This document shows, piece after piece, positions 53,657 to 61,734 of a stretch of 64,000 nt of DNA; the stretch's first letter is position 1; each line of letters opens with the position of its first letter. The stretch spans positions 62,001-126,000 of the forward strand of contig NZ_JASNJE010000009.1 in NCBI RefSeq assembly GCF_030164465.1, in the 5' to 3' direction. The position numbers were made by a program, and so were the translations under genes. The notes beneath the pieces were generated by a model. The model did not search any database. It was not told the origin of the DNA and was given only the letters and a program-made list of their open reading frames with translations. The DNA comes from Sedimentitalea xiamensis. GTDB taxonomy: Bacteria > Pseudomonadota > Alphaproteobacteria > Rhodobacterales > Rhodobacteraceae.

Positions 53657-54673
53657 ATGAGAAAAACCGTATTGTTTGGCGCACTTACTGTAGCCGGTCT
53701 CGCTGCGAGCGCCGCGGCGGCAGGCACACTGGATGACGTCAAGGCGCGCGGCAAGCTGAATTGCGGCGTGACCACCGGGCTGGCGGGTTTTGCCGCACCG
53801 GACGCGAACGGCGAATGGAACGGCTTTGACGTGGATGTCTGCCGCGCCGTGGCCGCCGCGGTTCTGGGCGACCCGAAAGCCGTCGAATTCGTGCCCACCA
53901 CCGGCAAGACCCGCTTCACCGCGCTGGCGTCTGGTGAAATCGACATGCTGGCCCGCAACACGACCTGGACGTTCAGCCGTGACGTGGATCTGAAATTCGA
54001 CTTCGTGGGCGTCAACTATTACGACGGTCAGGGCTTTCTCGTTCCCAAGGAACTGGGCGTGACATCGGCCAAGGAACTGGACGGCGCGACCGTCTGCATC
54101 CAGACCGGCACCACCACGGAACTGAACCTGGCCGACTTCTTCCGGGCGAACAACATCAGCTACGAGCCGGTTCCGATCGAAACCAACGCCGAAGGCCAGC
54201 AGCAATATCTGGCCGGAGCCTGTGACACCTACACGACCGACGCTTCCGGCCTGGCCGCGACCCGCGCCACTTTCGAAGATCCGTCGGCGCATGCGCTGCT
54301 GCCCGAGATCATTTCGAAAGAACCGCTCGGTCCGCTGGTCCGCCATGGCGACAACGAATGGGGCGACCTGGTCCGCTGGACCTTGAATGCACTGATCGCC
54401 GCCGAAGAATATGGCGTCACCTCGACCAACATCGCTGAACTGAGCGCGGGCACCAACAACCCGGAAATCAACCGTCTGCTCGGCACCGAAGGCAACCTTG
54501 GCGAAATGCTGGGCCTGTCGGCGGATTGGGCCAAGAACGCGATTATGGCCGGCGGCAACTATGGTGAGATCTTCGCCAAGAACATCGGCGAGGCGACACC
54601 GATCGGGCTGGCGCGCGGCCTGAACGCGCAGTGGACCAACGGCGGCCTGCTGTATTCCCCGCCGTTCCGGTAA
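53657..54673 (+). CDS. aapJ: General L-amino-acid ABC transporter, substrate-binding protein
   Basis: Periplasmic binding protein for a broad range of L-amino acids; 338 aa. The signal peptide (TVLFGALTVAGLAASAAAA) is cleaved before GTLDDV. It contains LNCGVTTGLAGFAAPDANGE, FDVDVCRAVAAAVLGD, SGEIDMLARNTTWTFSRD, CIQTGTTTELN and WGDLVRWTLNALIAAEEYG, all typical of AapJ. First gene of aapJQMP, with a 12-bp hairpin after its stop. Confidence 0.96.
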   Translation: MRKTVLFGALTVAGLAASAAAAGTLDDVKARGKLNCGVTTGLAGFAAPDANGEWNGFDVDVCRAVAAAVLGDPKAVEFVPTTGKTRFTALASGEIDMLARNTTWTFSRDVDLKFDFVGVNYYDGQGFLVPKELGVTSAKELDGATVCIQTGTTTELNLADFFRANNISYEPVPIETNAEGQQQYLAGACDTYTTDASGLAATRATFEDPSAHALLPEIISKEPLGPLVRHGDNEWGDLVRWTLNALIAAEEYGVTSTNIAELSAGTNNPEINRLLGTEGNLGEMLGLSADWAKNAIMAGGNYGEIFAKNIGEATPIGLARGLNAQWTNGGLLYSPPFR

Positions 54674-54686
54674 AATACGAAAAGAC

Positions 54687-54714
54687 AAGGGCGCAGATGC
54701 AAATCTGCGCCCTT
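54687..54714 (+). terminator. Stable 12-bp hairpin with GCAA loop between aapJ and aapQ
   Basis: AAGGGCGCAGAT (54687-54698) and ATCTGCGCCCTT (54703-54714) form a perfect stem capped by GCAA, a GNRA tetraloop. The U-tail is poor, so it likely protects the aapJ mRNA 3' end or partially terminates, giving more binding protein than permease, as in other ABC operons. Confidence 0.65.
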
Positions 54715-54806
54715 CGCACTTTACAGACTGCGAAGAACCACAACCGGCCACCAGCCAAAGCGCTGAATGATAATCAATACCGGCCGGGACCACGGGGAAC
54801 ACATCA

Positions 54807-56021
54807 ATGACGACAATATCCGACCCTCAGCAGGAGTCGTTCCGGCTTTCTATGCTGCTGAACGACACACGTTACAGGTCCTTGACCTTTCAGGCCATCG
54901 CTCTGCTGGTCCTGATCGTGTCCTTCGCCTATCTGGGCAACAACCTGATCAGCAATCTGCGGGCCGCGGGACTCAACATCTCGTTCGAATTCCTCGGCAG
55001 CCCGGCCGGATACGACATCAACCAGACCCTTATCGACTACAACAGCCAGTCCACCAATGCGCGGGCCGCGATGGTGGGAATCATCAACACCTTGCTCGTC
55101 GCCTTTCTCGCCTGCGTGACGGCGACGGTGCTCGGGGTGCTCGCCGGGGTGCTGCGCCTGTCCAACAACTGGCTGGTCCGCAAGCTGATGTCGTTCTACG
55201 TGGAAATTTTCCGGAACATCCCGGTGCTGATCTGGATCATCATCATCTTCACGATCATGACGGCGGTGCTTCCGGGGCCGCGCGATTTCAGGGGCGATGA
55301 CGCCACGGCGTCGATGGTGCTGGGCTCGTTTGCCTTCACCAACCGCGGCATCTATGTTCCCGCGCCGATCTGGGGGGCGGGGTCCGGCATCGTCGTCGCC
55401 ATATTCGTGGCATCGATCGCCGGAGTCTTCGCCTACCGCCGCTATGCGACGAAACTGCTCTACGACACCGGCCGCCTGCTGCCGATGTTCTGGCCCAGCG
55501 TCGCGATCCTGCTGCTGCCGACGATCGTCGCCTTCTATCTGCTCGGCCGGCCCATCGGGTTGGACTATCCGGAACTCAAGGGGTTCAACTTCGCCGGCGG
55601 CATCAAGATTGGCGGGCCGCTGATCGCCCTGTGGTTCGCGCTGTCGATCTATACCGGTGCCTTCATCGCCGAAAACGTGCGCGCCGGCATCCAGTCCGTG
55701 TCCAAGGGCCAGACGGAGGCGGCATCGGCCCTGGGGCTGCGTCCGGGCCGGGTGATGAACCTCGTCGTTCTGCCGCAGGCGCTGCGGGTGATCATTCCGC
55801 CGCTGATCTCGCAGTATCTGAACATCACCAAGAACTCGTCGCTGGCGATCGCCGTCGGATACGCGGACATCACCGCGACGCTGGGGGGCATCACGCTGAA
55901 CCAGACCGGGCGCGCCATCGAATGCGTGCTGCTTCTGATGCTGTTCTACCTGACGATTTCGCTGTCCATCTCGGCGATCATGAACGTCTACAACAATTCC
56001 ATGAAACTCAAGGAGCGCTGA
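54807..56021 (+). CDS. aapQ: General L-amino-acid ABC transporter permease AapQ
   Basis: A 404-aa permease; the first of two in the aap system. The N-terminal span QAIALLVLIVSFAYLGNNLI is followed by the extended periplasmic loop and the GlnP-like domain with EIFRNIPVLIWIIIIF. The EAA loop reads AASALGLRPGRVMNLVVLPQ. The ATG at 54807 lies 133 bp after aapJ, the gap that holds the hairpin. Confidence 0.95.
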   Translation: MTTISDPQQESFRLSMLLNDTRYRSLTFQAIALLVLIVSFAYLGNNLISNLRAAGLNISFEFLGSPAGYDINQTLIDYNSQSTNARAAMVGIINTLLVAFLACVTATVLGVLAGVLRLSNNWLVRKLMSFYVEIFRNIPVLIWIIIIFTIMTAVLPGPRDFRGDDATASMVLGSFAFTNRGIYVPAPIWGAGSGIVVAIFVASIAGVFAYRRYATKLLYDTGRLLPMFWPSVAILLLPTIVAFYLLGRPIGLDYPELKGFNFAGGIKIGGPLIALWFALSIYTGAFIAENVRAGIQSVSKGQTEAASALGLRPGRVMNLVVLPQALRVIIPPLISQYLNITKNSSLAIAVGYADITATLGGITLNQTGRAIECVLLLMLFYLTISLSISAIMNVYNNSMKLKER

Positions 56022-56024
56022 GCC

Positions 56025-57323
56025 ATGTCAGATACGCATGAGCATTCTGTCGCTTTTGTCCGCACCCAGGCGGTTCCCGCCGCGCCTCCGCCGTTCCAGG
56101 CGACCGGCCCGGTCAAGTGGGTCCGCGAGAACCTGTTCGCCAATATTCCCAACGCGATCCTGACGCTTCTGTCCTTCTACGCGATCTATGTCGTGCTGTC
56201 GGCGACGCTGCCCTGGATGCTGAACGGAATCTGGAACACGCAGAGCCTGGCGGAATGCCGCGAGATCCTGCAAGGCGCGACCGGGGCGTGTTTCTCGGTT
56301 CTCGTGGAACGCTGGAACCAGTTGCTGTTCGGTTTCACCTATCCGGCCGAGATCTACTGGCGTCCGACACTGGCCTTCGTGCTGCTGTTCCTGGCGGCGG
56401 CGCCGGTTCTTTTCTTCGATCTGCCGCGCAAGCTCCTGGTGTTCACCGCGCTCTATCCGTTCATCGCCTACTACCTGATCTGGGGCGGCACGGTCTGGAC
56501 GCCGGTGTTCGCGCTACTGGGCGTCGTGGGCGGTTTTCTCGTCTATGTGCGCTTCGTTCGCAACAGCTTTGCCGCCGGGTTCTTCGGCGGCATCGCGGCG
56601 GCCTTCGTGATCTGGTGGATCGCCGGGTTCATCGTGCCGATGCTGGCATGGGAGAACCCGGTCCTGGCCGCGGTTCCGAGCCGCGACATGGGGGGGTTCA
56701 TGCTCAACATGATGCTGGGCGTGGTCTGTGTGTCGCTGTCGCTGCCCATCGGCATCGCGCTGGCGCTCGGGCGGCAGTCGTCGATGCCGCTGATCAAGAT
56801 CATCTGCGTGGTCTTCATCGAATTCGTGCGCGGCGTGCCGCTCATCACCCTGCTGTTCGTCGCCTCGGTGGTGCTGGCCTATTTCTTCCCGCCGGATGCG
56901 ACGATCGACCTGATCCTGCGGGTGATCATCATGATCACCATGTTCAGTTCGGCCTATATCGCCGAGGTGATCCGGGGCGGGCTGGCCGCCTTGCCGAAAG
57001 GGCAATACGAGGCGGCGGATTCGCTGGGGCTCGACTATCCGCAGGCGATGCGGCTGATCATCCTGCCGCAGGCGCTCAAGATCTCGATTCCCGGCATCGT
57101 CAACGTCGCCGTCGGTCTGTTCAAGGACACCACGCTGGTTTCGGTCATATCGATGTTCGACCTCGTGGGCATGATCCGCGGCCCGATCCTTGCCTCGACC
57201 GAATGGAACGGCGTCTACTGGGAACTCTTCATGTTCGCAGCACTTCTGTTCTTCATCGTCTGCTACGGCATCTCGCAATACTCGCAGTGGCTGGAACGCC
57301 GCCTTGCGACCGACCACCGATAA
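56025..57323 (+). CDS. aapM: General L-amino-acid ABC transporter permease AapM
   Basis: A 432-aa permease, partner of AapQ. About eight membrane spans and a C-terminal GlnP-like domain with FIEFVRGVPLITLLFVASVV and the EAA loop YEAADSLGLDYPQAMRLIIL. The extra N-terminal part (residues 1-190), with several spans and GTVWTPVFALLGVVGGFLVY, is normal for AapM. It starts 3 bp after aapQ. Confidence 0.95.
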   Translation: MSDTHEHSVAFVRTQAVPAAPPPFQATGPVKWVRENLFANIPNAILTLLSFYAIYVVLSATLPWMLNGIWNTQSLAECREILQGATGACFSVLVERWNQLLFGFTYPAEIYWRPTLAFVLLFLAAAPVLFFDLPRKLLVFTALYPFIAYYLIWGGTVWTPVFALLGVVGGFLVYVRFVRNSFAAGFFGGIAAAFVIWWIAGFIVPMLAWENPVLAAVPSRDMGGFMLNMMLGVVCVSLSLPIGIALALGRQSSMPLIKIICVVFIEFVRGVPLITLLFVASVVLAYFFPPDATIDLILRVIIMITMFSSAYIAEVIRGGLAALPKGQYEAADSLGLDYPQAMRLIILPQALKISIPGIVNVAVGLFKDTTLVSVISMFDLVGMIRGPILASTEWNGVYWELFMFAALLFFIVCYGISQYSQWLERRLATDHR

Positions 57324-57335
57324 GGAAAACGCATC

Positions 57336-58103
57336 ATGGCCGAAACTGCCCAAATGAAGGTCTCGGACGAGGTCGCCATCTCGATCCAGAAGATGAACAA
57401 GTGGTATGGCACCTTTCACGTGCTGCGCGACATCGACCTGACGGTCTATCGCGGCGAACGGATCGTGATCTGCGGCCCGTCCGGGTCAGGGAAATCGACC
57501 CTGATCCGCTGCATCAATGCGCTTGAGGAACATCAGAAAGGCTCCATCGAAGTGGATGGCACCCTGCTGTCGTCGGACCTCAAGAACATCGACAAGATCC
57601 GGTCGGAGGTTGGCATGTGTTTCCAGCACTTCAACCTGTTCCCGCATCTGACTATCCTGGAAAACTGCACCCTCGCGCCGATCTGGGTGCGCAAGACGCC
57701 CAAGAAGGAAGCCGAGGAAACCGCGATGCATTTCCTCACCAAGGTCAAGATTCCCGATCAGGCGGACAAGTATCCGGGGCAGCTTTCCGGCGGCCAGCAG
57801 CAGCGGGTCGCCATCGCGCGCAGCCTTTGCATGCGCCCGCGCATCATGCTGTTTGACGAACCGACCTCGGCGCTTGACCCGGAGATGATCAAGGAAGTGC
57901 TCGACACGATGATCGAGCTGGCCGAAGAAGGCATGACGATGCTCTGCGTCACGCATGAAATGGGCTTTGCCCGTCAGGTCGCGAACCGGGTGATCTTCAT
58001 GGACGAGGGCCAGATCGTCGAACAGAACGAACCTGAGGCGTTCTTCAGCAACCCGCAAAGCCCGCGCACGCAACTGTTCCTGAGCCAGATTCTCGGGCAC
58101 TGA
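57336..58103 (+). CDS. aapP: General L-amino-acid ABC transporter ATP-binding protein
   Basis: A 255-aa ATPase. Walker [11 protein letters not shown]-loop region [12 protein letters not shown], signature [13 protein letters not shown], Walker [15 protein letters not shown] and the H-loop [10 protein letters not shown] are all intact. It starts 12 bp after aapM and is followed by a strong terminator. Confidence 0.97.
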   Translation: MAETAQMKVSDEVAISIQKMNKWYGTFHVLRDIDLTVYRGERIVICGPSGSGKSTLIRCINALEEHQKGSIEVDGTLLSSDLKNIDKIRSEVGMCFQHFNLFPHLTILENCTLAPIWVRKTPKKEAEETAMHFLTKVKIPDQADKYPGQLSGGQQQRVAIARSLCMRPRIMLFDEPTSALDPEMIKEVLDTMIELAEEGMTMLCVTHEMGFARQVANRVIFMDEGQIVEQNEPEAFFSNPQSPRTQLFLSQILGH

Positions 58104-58120
58104 CCGCGCGCTCAGGCGGC

Positions 58121-58154
58121 AAAGGGCCGGGCGGCTTGCCCGGCCTTTTGTTTT
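58121..58154. terminator. Bidirectional terminator between aapP and the SixA-like gene
   Basis: GGCCGGGC (58125-58132) pairs with GCCCGGCC (58138-58145). It is flanked by AAA on the left and TTTTG-TTTT on the right, so it can work for both the aap operon and the leftward gene whose stop codon is within the tail. Confidence 0.85.
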
Positions 58155-58659
58155 ATTCGGGCGGGGTGTCGGTCAGATCGCGCGGGGTGATGAAATCCAG
58201 CACCTCGCCCTGGCCGGTATCCAACGCGTCCCAGGTGTCGATGTCAAAGCGCAGCACGATGGTCGCGCCGGTCGGAAAGTCGTGGAACTTGCGGTGATCC
58301 GGCGGCGTCCTGGCCAGGATTTCGGCGAATTCGCTGATGCCCGGATTGTGGCCGATCATCAGCACCGTGTCGCCCCTCGCCATTTCCAGCACCAGCTGCA
58401 TGTCGGTCGGGTTGGCGTGGTAGAGCGCGCCGGTGAATTCGGCCTCAATCGGCAGGTCGAGGCCGGCGAAGGTCGCGCGGGTGCGTATGGAATCCGATAC
58501 CAGCGCCTGATCCGGCTGCCAGCCCGCGTCGCGGAGCCAGCCGCCAAGCGCCACTGCGGCGGCCCGGCCGCGCTTGTTCAGCGGGCGGTCGTGGTCGGAT
58601 AACGCCGGATGGTCCCAGCTGGATTTGGCGTGGCGCATCAGGATCAGGGTTCGGGTCAT
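58153..58659 (-). CDS. Histidine phosphatase family protein (SixA-like)
   Basis: A 168-aa phosphohistidine phosphatase. ATG at 58659. It has the RHG-type motif LMRHAKSSWDHPALSDHDRP (RHAKS instead of RHG, as in SixA) and a second conserved His in MIGHNPGI. Phosphatase activity on phosphohistidine of phosphotransferase or sensor proteins is known for SixA; the target here is unknown. Its start overlaps the ferredoxin-like gene stop by 4 bp. Confidence 0.9.
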   Translation of the reverse strand: MTRTLILMRHAKSSWDHPALSDHDRPLNKRGRAAAVALGGWLRDAGWQPDQALVSDSIRTRATFAGLDLPIEAEFTGALYHANPTDMQLVLEMARGDTVLMIGHNPGISEFAEILARTPPDHRKFHDFPTGATIVLRFDIDTWDALDTGQGEVLDFITPRDLTDTPPE

Positions 58660-59315
58660 TTCGGATGGAACGCTTTCATGTGCAGGGCCGATTGGCCGGA
58701 TGTGCGGGCCGCCCCGGCGCTGACCGGGCAGGCGCGGCGCGCGGCGCATCCGTGAACCAGGCAGTCGCCGCCCGCCGTCGTGTCGAGATAAGCATGACAG
58801 GCGCCAAGATCATAGGGGGCTTGGGCGCTGAATGCGCCGACCGGACAGGCGGTGAGACAGGGACGGTCACGGCAGGACCCGCAAGGCGAGATGCGGCTCG
58901 GGGCAGGAAACGGGATCCTGTCCGGGAAGTGCAGGGCGCCCCGATAGCTGATCATCAGCCCGACCTCCACATGCACCAGCATTCCGGTGGGGCTGGAAAA
59001 CGCCCGTCCGGAGGCCAGGGCCCAAGCCACAAATGGTGCATGGGGCGGCCCGCCGAACGGGTAGCGAGCGGTCGCGCCAAGGGCGTCCGCCATGCCGCCG
59101 ATCACCCGAAGCGACCAGCGGTCGATCGGGTCGGCCCGGCCATCGCCCGATTCGGGCGCAACGAGAAATCCGGGCCAGAATCCCGGGCCCGCGCCCAGCA
59201 GAACCAGCGTGCCGCCGTCGCGGTCCCCGGTGGTCTCCGGGTTCAGAGCGCCCATGACCAGCAGGCCGTGCTCTTCGGCGAGGCTGCAAAGCGCGTCGTA
59301 GGTTGTCGAAGTCAT
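58656..59315 (-). CDS. Ferredoxin-like 4Fe-4S protein
   Basis: A 219-aa protein from ATG 59315. The C-terminal part has a cluster-like motif CGSCRDRPCLTACPVGAF and further cysteines at CHAYLDTTAGGDCLVHGCAA and RRACP. The N-terminal 150 residues (LCSLAEEHGLLVMGALNPET, LVLLGAGPGFWPGFL) resemble the substrate domain of epoxyqueuosine reductase-like ferredoxins but it is shorter and lacks the B12 site motifs I would expect. No function is assigned. Coupled to the SixA-like gene. Confidence 0.75.
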   Translation of the reverse strand: MTSTTYDALCSLAEEHGLLVMGALNPETTGDRDGGTLVLLGAGPGFWPGFLVAPESGDGRADPIDRWSLRVIGGMADALGATARYPFGGPPHAPFVAWALASGRAFSSPTGMLVHVEVGLMISYRGALHFPDRIPFPAPSRISPCGSCRDRPCLTACPVGAFSAQAPYDLGACHAYLDTTAGGDCLVHGCAARRACPVSAGAARTSGQSALHMKAFHPK

Positions 59316-59419
59316 GATCGAACCCGGCCCGTCTGGTTGTTCCTGGGTTTCAGCTTGCCTGCGGTCTGTCAAACCGGAATCCGCGGCGATGCCGTGATCG
59401 CGATCCGCGCATCGCCTGT

Positions 59420-60283
59420 TCAGTCGGGCCGGATCAGCGATCCCGCGCCATGTTCGGTAAACAGTTCCAGCAGGCATGCATTGGGCGCGCGGCCATCCAG
59501 TATCACCACCGCGCGCACGCCGCCGTCTATGGCATCCAGGGCGGTTTCGGTCTTGGGGATCATACCACCGGCGATCACCCCGTCGGCGGTCAGCTGGCGG
59601 ATCTGGGCGGCCTTCAGTTCCGTCAGGACCTCGCCTTCGGCATTCTTGACGCCGGACACGTCGGTCAGCAGCAGCAGCCGGTCGGCCTTGAGTGCGGCAG
59701 CGATGGCGCCCGCCGCCGTGTCACCGTTGACGTTGAACGTCTCGCCATTCCGCCCCGCCCCAAGGGGTGCGATGACCGGGATCATGTCGTGCTCAAACAG
59801 CGAACGGAGCAACCGCGTGTCCATGTCGGCGGGGGTGCCGACAAATCCGAGCGCCGGATCGGTCTGATCGCAGATCATCAGGTTGGCATCCTTGCCCGAC
59901 AATCCCACGGCGCGGCCGCCCTGGCGGTTGATCGCCTGCACGATGCGTTTGTTGACCAGCCCGGACAGCACCATCTCGACCACTTCGACAGTCGCCGCGT
60001 CGGTGACGCGCTTGCCGTTCACGAAATCCGACTTGATGGCCAGTTTGTCCAGCAATGCATTGATCATCGGCCCGCCGCCATGCACGACCACCGGGTTCAC
60101 CCCGACCTGCTGCATCAGGACCACGTCCCGCGCGAAACTGTCCATCGCGGCATCGCTGCCCATCGCGTGGCCGCCGAGTTTGATCACGACGATCGCGTCC
60201 GTGTAGCGTTGCAGATAGGGCAGGGCGCTTGACAGCGTTGCCGCCGTGGCAATCCAGTCGCGGTTCATGTTCTGTGTCTTCAT
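59420..60283 (-). CDS. argB: Acetylglutamate kinase
   Basis: Phosphorylates N-acetylglutamate in arginine synthesis; 287 aa from ATG 60283 (60268 is an alternative). It has the Gly-rich [50 protein letters not shown] and the nucleotide-binding [17 protein letters not shown]. Arginine-inhibition features cannot be judged by eye. engB lies 57 bp upstream, and the usual Rhodobacteraceae order yidC-MOSC-engB-argB is kept. Confidence 0.96.
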   Translation of the reverse strand: MKTQNMNRDWIATAATLSSALPYLQRYTDAIVVIKLGGHAMGSDAAMDSFARDVVLMQQVGVNPVVVHGGGPMINALLDKLAIKSDFVNGKRVTDAATVEVVEMVLSGLVNKRIVQAINRQGGRAVGLSGKDANLMICDQTDPALGFVGTPADMDTRLLRSLFEHDMIPVIAPLGAGRNGETFNVNGDTAAGAIAAALKADRLLLLTDVSGVKNAEGEVLTELKAAQIRQLTADGVIAGGMIPKTETALDAIDGGVRAVVILDGRAPNACLLELFTEHGAGSLIRPD

Positions 60284-60340
60284 CCTGATCAACCCGTCAG
60301 AGAAAGATGTCACGGTTCGTGCCGGCCCGGCAAGCGCGGG

Positions 60341-60994
60341 TCAGGTCAATGTTGCGATGATCGTGCGCAGCGTGGCGATCCCGTCACCTTTTTCCGAACT
60401 GGTCAGCACGATTTCCGGATAGGCCGCCGGGTGGCGCGCCAGCGCCTTGCGCACCTGGTCCAGCACCTTGTCGCGCTCCGCCGCCTTGACCTTGTCGGTC
60501 TTGGTCAGCACGCATTGAAAAGTCACCGCCGCGCTGTCCAGAAGCGACAGGATCTCTTCGTCCACCTTCTTGATGCCGTGGCGCGCGTCGATCAGCACGA
60601 AGGCGCGGCGCAGGGTCGGGCGGCCGGACAGGTATTGCTTGAGCAGCTTCTGCCATTTTTCGACCACCGGCAGTGGAGCGTTGGCGAAACCGTAGCCCGG
60701 CAGGTCCACCAGATACAGTTCCGGCCCCTGCGCGAAATAGTTGATCTCTTGCGTGCGGCCCGGCGTGTTGGAGGCGCGCGCCAGCGCCTTGGTGCCCGTC
60801 AGGGCATTGATCAGCGTGGATTTCCCGACGTTGGATCGCCCTGCGAAACAGACCTCCATCCGGTCGGCGGGGGGGAGGCCGGACATGGCGACCACGCCCT
60901 TGACGAAGACCGATTCCTGCGCGAACAGGAGCCGCCCCTTTTCGGCGCTGAGATGGTCCGGCCGTTCGGCCAGGGGAAAGGTCATCTGCATCAT
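60341..60994 (-). CDS. engB: Ribosome biogenesis GTPase EngB (YihA/YsxC)
   Basis: An essential GTPase for 50S assembly; 217 aa. G1 GRSNVGKS (52-59), G2 NTPGRTQEIN, G3 DLPGYGFA, G4 LTKTDK and G5-like TSSEKGDG. The ATG at 60994 overlaps the MOSC gene stop by 4 bp; two further in-frame ATGs (60991, 60985) leave the exact start uncertain. Confidence 0.96.
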   Translation of the reverse strand: MMQMTFPLAERPDHLSAEKGRLLFAQESVFVKGVVAMSGLPPADRMEVCFAGRSNVGKSTLINALTGTKALARASNTPGRTQEINYFAQGPELYLVDLPGYGFANAPLPVVEKWQKLLKQYLSGRPTLRRAFVLIDARHGIKKVDEEILSLLDSAAVTFQCVLTKTDKVKAAERDKVLDQVRKALARHPAAYPEIVLTSSEKGDGIATLRTIIATLT

Positions 60995-61734
60995 AGCACC
61001 TGCACACTGTCGCCGATCGCGACGGGACCGCTCCGAATGACTTCGGCGCGGACGCTGAAATCCTGGTGGCCCCAGGTGTTCAGCGCGCCCAGCGTGTCGG
61101 CGTCGCGCCGGCCGGTGTCCGGGTTCGCGGTGGTCGCGGCACAGCGATCGGTGCGTTCGCGTATCCGCAGGACCGCGCCGCCGATCCGAACGTCCCGGTT
61201 CATCCAGTCGAATTCGATCCAGGGGTTTTCGCCATCGAACCAGATGTTGCCGCGCCAGCGGTGGATCGACAATTCGTGCCCCAGCCTCTGTTCCACCGCC
61301 CGGTGCGACGCCGCGTTGCACAGGGTGACAGAGGGAAAATCGCTGTCGGTCATGCCCCGGTCAGGGACCCGCAGGATGCGGGCAGAGGCCGCGCGGTCCT
61401 TTGGCATCAGCGGATCGACCCAGATCAGGAAGGCCGCCAGATCCCGGTCGGGATCAAAGGTCAGGTCCGTCAGCCGTGGGTGGGACAGGGTGACAAGGCC
61501 CGTCGAGTCGTCGAGCCGGGCGGTGATCGCCATCAGGCCGGCCACCTTGGACACCCGGCTGAAATTCACGCAGGGCGCCCATTGGCTGCCATCGGCCTTG
61601 GAACGGTCATGCGCCACCGCCCAGATCCTGTCGCCGGGCATGGTGCGCCCGGCGCTCAGGATGACGCGGTCGATCGCTTCGCGCCCATGGCTCTTGATCG
61701 GGTGACGCCAGAGGCTGGTGACGGCGCCGGTCAT
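60991..61734 (-). CDS. MOSC-domain protein
   Basis: A 247-aa protein with the MOSC N-terminal beta-barrel (SLWRHPIKSHGREAIDRVIL) and MOSC core ending in CAATTANPDTGRRDADTLGA, where the Cys is the likely sulfur/molybdenum-ligand residue of the MOSC family. Proteins of this class are related to the molybdenum cofactor sulfurase C-terminus and YiiM/YcbX reductases. Substrate unknown. Coupled to yidC and engB by 4-bp overlaps. Confidence 0.9.
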   Translation of the reverse strand: MTGAVTSLWRHPIKSHGREAIDRVILSAGRTMPGDRIWAVAHDRSKADGSQWAPCVNFSRVSKVAGLMAITARLDDSTGLVTLSHPRLTDLTFDPDRDLAAFLIWVDPLMPKDRAASARILRVPDRGMTDSDFPSVTLCNAASHRAVEQRLGHELSIHRWRGNIWFDGENPWIEFDWMNRDVRIGGAVLRIRERTDRCAATTANPDTGRRDADTLGALNTWGHQDFSVRAEVIRSGPVAIGDSVQVL

